Source: Firmicutes bacterium UBA3553
GTDB taxonomy: Bacteria; Bacillota; Clostridia; Tissierellales; Sedimentibacteraceae
Length of the DNA: 64,000 bases
Direction of reading: 5' to 3'
Assembly: GCA_002381185.1 (NCBI GenBank)
Contig: DFOA01000036.1
Span: 3,092-67,091, forward strand
The notes under the pieces are model-generated. The model ran no database searches, was not told the origin of the DNA, and was given only the letters and a program-made list of their open reading frames with translations. The first letter of the stretch is position 1; every line of letters begins with the position of its first letter. Below are positions 60,231 to 64,000 of this stretch, piece by piece. The position numbers and the translations under genes were made by a program.

Positions 60231-61274
60231 ATGTCTATAGAAAACGTACGACTTACGCAAATGACAAAGTCATCAGGCTGAGCAGCTAAAATAGGTCCTG
60301 AGACCCTTGCTCAAGTTTTGAGCAAGCTGCCTAAATTTAAAAATGATAAATTGATAGTTGGTTTGGAAACCTCCGATGATGCATGCGTATATAAAATAAA
60401 TGATGAATTGGCAATGATACAGACTGTGGATTTTTTTACTCCTGTTGTCGATGATCCGTACACCTTCGGACAAATTGCAGCAGCCAATTCCTTAAGCGAC
60501 ATTTATGCTATGGGAGGGGAACCGGCTCTGGCATTAAATATAATAGGATTTCCAAACTGCCTCAGCCCTGATGTGATGGCTGAAATATTAAAAGGCGGTG
60601 CCAGTAAAGTTATAGAAGCAGGGGCTACAATTGCAGGAGGACACTCTGTTGAGGATGATGAGCCGAAATACGGTATGTGTGTGACAGGCTTCATTAAACC
60701 GGACAAAGTTTTAAAAAATTACGGAGCAAAATCCGGAGATGTTCTGATTCTTACAAAACCGGTGGGAACAGGCATAATAAATACTGCATATAAAGCTGAA
60801 TTGTGTTCCAAGGAAACAGAAAATAAAGCAATTCATGTCATGGCGTCTCTAAACAAAAACGCAAAGAGAGTCATTGAACACTATCCTGTAAGCTGCTGCA
60901 CAGATATTACAGGATTCGGCCTTGCGGGACATTCTGCGGAAATGGCAGAAGCCAGTGAGGTAACTTTCATAATAGACATAAAAAAGGTTCCTGTTATAGG
61001 GAATGTGTTTGACTATGCAGAAATGGGTCTTGTGCCTGCGGGAGCCTACAGAAACAGAAAATATTTCAGTGACAGGGTATGTGTTGATGGCGTTGAAGAG
61101 CGTTATGTGGATTTAGCATTTGATCCTCAAACATCAGGAGGACTTTTGTTGGCTGTAAATGAAAAATATACGGAGGAAATTCTGGGGAAATTAAGGGAAA
61201 GTCTAGACACCGAATTTGCTGTTGTAGGAAATGTTACGGAAAAAAAGGATAAATACATTATAATCAAAGAGTAA
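60231..61274 (+). CDS. selD: selenide, water dikinase SelD, itself a selenoprotein (UGA at codon 17)
   Basis: The 347-codon frame starts MSIENVRLTQMTKSSG, meets an in-frame TGA at 60279-60281 and continues AAKIGPETLAQVL with no further stop. Position 17 aligns with the catalytic Cys17 of E. coli SelD, so TGA is read as selenocysteine. The rest is standard SelD: GLETSDDACVYK, DPYTFGQIAAANSLSDIYAMGG, GGHSVEDDEPKYG. It makes selenophosphate. AGAGGTG lies 5 nt before the ATG. A hairpin at 60306-60326 has bSECIS properties. selA follows 22 nt later. Confidence 0.95.
60306..60326 (+). promoter_or_regulatory. bSECIS-like hairpin in selD
   Basis: CTTGCTCAA and TTGAGCAAG form a perfect 9-bp stem with a GTT loop, 25 nt after the UGA. 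A G at the start of the small apical loop, 34 nt from the UGA, fits bacterial SECIS elements bound by SelB. Confidence 0.8.
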
Positions 61275-61296
61275 TCCTAAACGAAAGGGAGCTATA

Positions 61297-62697
61297 ATGG
61301 AGAAAAACAAATACTACAGATTAATTCCGAAGATTGATGTCCTTATGGAGTCTGACGAAATAAAAAGTCTTTGCAATAACATAAGCAGAGAATATGTTTT
61401 GGAATCCGTGAGAATGGTTACGGATAATTTAAGAGAATTCATTAACAATTCAAATAATGAAACGGAAATTGAAAAGAAAATTGACAGTGTAACTGAAGAT
61501 ATTAAAAAAGAAGTTAAAAGCTACACATCATTTAATATGAAAAGAGTTGTAAACGGTACAGGAACCATTTTGCATACAAACCTGGGCAGGGCAGTTATTT
61601 CAAAAAATACTGCGGACAGGATTCAACAGCTGGTTACCGGCTATTCAAACCTGGAATATGATCTGGGGGAAGGTGCAAGAGGTTCCAGATACTCACATTT
61701 CGAAAAAATAATCACCAAAATAACTGGTGCAGAGTCCGCCATGGCTGTAAACAACAATGCAGCAGCCGTCCTGCTGATACTTTCAGCTCTTTGTAAGGAT
61801 AAGGAAGTTGTTGTATCAAGAGGAGAGCTTGTTGAAATAGGAGGATCTTTCAGGGTGCCTGAAGTAATGTCTCAAAGCGGATGCAAGTTGGTGGATGTGG
61901 GAACAACCAATAAAACTCATTTATATGATTATGAAAATGCAATCAATGAAGAAACTAAGGCTCTGCTGAAAGTACATACAAGCAATTACAAAATTGTCGG
62001 ATTTACTGAATCAGTTACCGTAGAGGAACTTGCGGAGCTTGCCCACAAGCACGGTATTCCTGTCATTGAAGATATCGGAAGCGGTGTGCTGGTTGATTTA
62101 AGCAGATACGGTCTTGAATATGAGCCGACAGTACAGGCATCTATTAAAGCAGGAGCTGATATTGTTTGCTTCAGCGGTGACAAGCTGCTGGGAGGACCGC
62201 AGGCAGGAATCATAGTCGGGAAAAAAGCGCTGATAGACAAAATTAAGAAACACCCGCTGACTCGCGCGCTCAGAATAGACAAATTTACTGCCATAGCTTT
62301 AGAATGCGTGTTCCATGAATACATAGATGAAAAAAGAGCGGTAAAAAATATTCCTGTTTTGAATTTAATCAACAGAAGTATTGACGACATAAAAAATCAT
62401 GCGGATACATTGCATAAAAGACTTACTGCCGAAGTTGGAGAACACTGCGAAATTACCGTAGAGGGCTGTGAATCCCAAATAGGTGGAGGTTCGCTGCCCC
62501 TTGAGAGAATAAACAGTTTCGCCTTATCCATAAGGCCGCTCAATATGACTACCGCAGCTCTTGAAAAACAATTGAGGCACATGGAAACACCTGTAGTCGG
62601 AAGAGTAGTAAATGACTTTTTCCTCATAGACTTAAGAACCATTCTTGAAGGAGAAGAAGAAATAATATTAGAAGTTTTTAAAAACATATTCAAATGA
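61297..62697 (+). CDS. selA: L-seryl-tRNA(Sec) selenium transferase
   Basis: The 466-residue PLP enzyme converts Ser-tRNASec to Sec-tRNASec using selenophosphate. NGTGTILHTNLGRA, MAVNNNAAAVLL and the PLP-binding Lys in CFSGDKLLGGPQAG are all present. The gene is full length and lies between selD and selB. Confidence 0.97.
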   Translation: MEKNKYYRLIPKIDVLMESDEIKSLCNNISREYVLESVRMVTDNLREFINNSNNETEIEKKIDSVTEDIKKEVKSYTSFNMKRVVNGTGTILHTNLGRAVISKNTADRIQQLVTGYSNLEYDLGEGARGSRYSHFEKIITKITGAESAMAVNNNAAAVLLILSALCKDKEVVVSRGELVEIGGSFRVPEVMSQSGCKLVDVGTTNKTHLYDYENAINEETKALLKVHTSNYKIVGFTESVTVEELAELAHKHGIPVIEDIGSGVLVDLSRYGLEYEPTVQASIKAGADIVCFSGDKLLGGPQAGIIVGKKALIDKIKKHPLTRALRIDKFTAIALECVFHEYIDEKRAVKNIPVLNLINRSIDDIKNHADTLHKRLTAEVGEHCEITVEGCESQIGGGSLPLERINSFALSIRPLNMTTAALEKQLRHMETPVVGRVVNDFFLIDLRTILEGEEEIILEVFKNIFK

Positions 62698-62709
62698 TGC
62701 GGAGGTAAA

Positions 62710-64000
62710 ATGAAAAACATCATAATTGGCACAGCAGGACATATCGATCATGGTAAAACCACTTTAATTAGGGCATTGACCGGAAGGGAAACAGACAGAT
62801 GGGAAGAAGAAAAAAGAAGGGGTATTACCATAGATTTAGGATTTACTTATTTTGATCTTCCTGACGGAAACAAAGCAGGAATAATTGATGTGCCCGGTCA
62901 TGAAAAATTTATTAAAAATATGCTTGCCGGAGTAATAGGAATGGACCTGGTCCTTTTAGTCATATCCGCAGATGAAGGAATGATGCCTCAAACGGTTGAG
63001 CATTTAAATATACTTAATCTTCTCGGAGTAAAAAAAGGAATTGTAGTTCTTACAAAGTATGATTTAATAGACCCTGAGTGGCTTGAGCTTGTCAAGGAGG
63101 ATATAAAGGAAGGATTGAAGGAAACATTTCTGGAGGATTCCCCCATTGTCGAGGTATCATCAAAAACAGGCTACGGCATAGATAATCTGGTTAATATAAT
63201 AGTCCAGCAAACAGAAACTGAGGTGGAGGAAAGGAATGTAAACACAATTCCGAGACTGCCCATTGACAGGGTTTTCTCCATAACAGGCTTTGGAACGGTT
63301 ATAACAGGAACATTAATTTCAGGAAGTCTGAAAAAAGGTGATGAAGTAGAAATATACCCAGTTAATAAAATAAGCAAAATCAGAAATATTCAAGTTCATT
63401 CCCATGATGCAGAAAAAGCACTTGCGGGACAAAGAACTGCAATAAATTTATCCAATATTAAGAAGTCAGAAATTTACAGAGGGTGTGTAATTGCGCCTGT
63501 AAATTCAATGAAAAACACAATGATGTTGGATGTAAAATTAAATTTGTTGAAAAGCTCACGGCGAATCGTAGAAAACCGCTCAAGGCTTCATCTTTATACC
63601 GGAACTTCGGAAATTCTGTGCAGAATTGTACTCCTTGACAGGGATGAGCTTTCTCCCGGGGAAAGCTGCTATGCACAGCTCAGGCTGGAAGAAGAGGTGG
63701 CCGTAAGAAGAGGAGACAAGTTCATTGTGAGATTTTATTCTCCCATGGAAACAATAGGAGGAGGAGAAATAATTGAACCTGTGCCGCTTAAAAAGAAAAG
63801 ATTTGACGACAAGCTCATTGAAGAGCTAAAGATTAAAGAAAAGGGAAGCAGCACAGACGTAATTGAAAAAATCATAAGGGAAAATTCAAAGAATGTTCCA
63901 ACGGTTGCAGAAATAGCAAAAATTACGGCCTTAGCAGAGGAAGAAATAAAAAACAGCGTTGAGATTTTGGAAGAAGAAGAAAAAGTTACTTCCTTCAGTC
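62710..64000 (+). CDS. selB: selenocysteine-specific elongation factor SelB (partial, runs off window)
   Basis: The first 430 codons of SelB are present and open to the window end. The GTPase starts IIGTAGHIDHGKTTLIRALTG (G1), with GITIDLGF (G2), DVPGHEKFIKNML (G3) and TKYD (G4). EF-Tu-like domains 2 and 3 follow, and the linker to the SECIS-binding winged-helix domain has begun. It delivers Sec-tRNASec to UGA codons with a SECIS. GGAGGTAAA precedes the ATG, 12 nt after selA. Confidence 0.97.
   Translation, partial: MKNIIIGTAGHIDHGKTTLIRALTGRETDRWEEEKRRGITIDLGFTYFDLPDGNKAGIIDVPGHEKFIKNMLAGVIGMDLVLLVISADEGMMPQTVEHLNILNLLGVKKGIVVLTKYDLIDPEWLELVKEDIKEGLKETFLEDSPIVEVSSKTGYGIDNLVNIIVQQTETEVEERNVNTIPRLPIDRVFSITGFGTVITGTLISGSLKKGDEVEIYPVNKISKIRNIQVHSHDAEKALAGQRTAINLSNIKKSEIYRGCVIAPVNSMKNTMMLDVKLNLLKSSRRIVENRSRLHLYTGTSEILCRIVLLDRDELSPGESCYAQLRLEEEVAVRRGDKFIVRFYSPMETIGGGEIIEPVPLKKKRFDDKLIEELKIKEKGSSTDVIEKIIRENSKNVPTVAEIAKITALAEEEIKNSVEILEEEEKVTSFS

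Noticed and set aside
60318..61274. selD as a shorter TTG-started protein
   Set aside because: The in-frame sequence upstream of the UGA matches the SelD N terminus, has a ribosome binding site and is followed by a SECIS-like hairpin.

Overview
The window is a low-GC, densely packed chromosomal segment of an anaerobic, endospore-forming Bacillota (Clostridia/Tissierellia type). The inference rests on spoIID, sigK and pdaA-like genes, a SCIFF peptide with its radical SAM maturase, Gram-positive ribosome binding sites, the order aspS-rarA-rrf2-iscS-iscU-alaS-ireB-ruvX-DUF1292, a T-box leader and a selenocysteine decoding locus. I see no rRNA or tRNA genes, phage, transposase or CRISPR. A genus cannot be proven from this sequence alone.

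Layout. 1-7.9 kb: rodA on the minus strand, then ruvCAB, spoIID, queA, tgt, yajC. 7.9-10.9 kb: a minus-strand P-type cation ATPase behind a yybP-ykoY (Mn2+) riboswitch. 11-13 kb: a TIGR04086-type membrane protein, the SCIFF peptide and its maturase. 13-21 kb: lapA, recJ, apt, relA/spoT, dtd, a metallo-beta-lactamase-fold hydrolase, hemZ and a thioredoxin-like protein. 21-22.6 kb: a DUF1622 protein and a PdaA-like deacetylase. 22.6-28.3 kb: an accessory redox island with a YdhW-like protein, TatA, a Tat-signal ferredoxin, a tungsten/molybdenum AOR-family oxidoreductase (YdhV-like), a polyferredoxin and a second TatA. 28.4-42.5 kb: T-box-aspS, rseC-like, rarA, an IscR-like regulator with its operator, iscS, iscU, alaS with a structured leader, ireB, a ferredoxin-tailed aldo/keto reductase, ruvX, fur, rnj. 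43-46.6 kb: mltG, trmR-like, trhP and, convergently, an intact sigK. 46.8-52.8 kb: a Met/Pro-rich coat-like protein, a PHP phosphatase, a mannose-type PTS with fused IIC-IID, nadD, a yqeK-rsfS in-frame fusion, ridA. 52.9-55.3 kb: a luxE-luxC fatty-aldehyde-forming pair without luciferase. 55.5-57.8 kb: peptidase S51 and two unrecognised genes. 58.2-64 kb: dacF, a ComEA-like protein and selD-selA-selB, with selD itself carrying an in-frame UGA (Sec) and a bSECIS-like hairpin; selB runs off the end.

How it fits together. Much of the window is housekeeping (recombination, tRNA modification, Fe-S assembly, stringent response, cell wall and sporulation). The most distinctive parts are the AOR/Tat redox island, the SCIFF pair, the LuxE/LuxC pair, the selenium locus with selenoprotein SelD, and several RNA control elements (Mn2+ riboswitch, T-box, an unassigned structured alaS leader). 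Functions are assigned from motifs and gene order read by eye; no database search was run.
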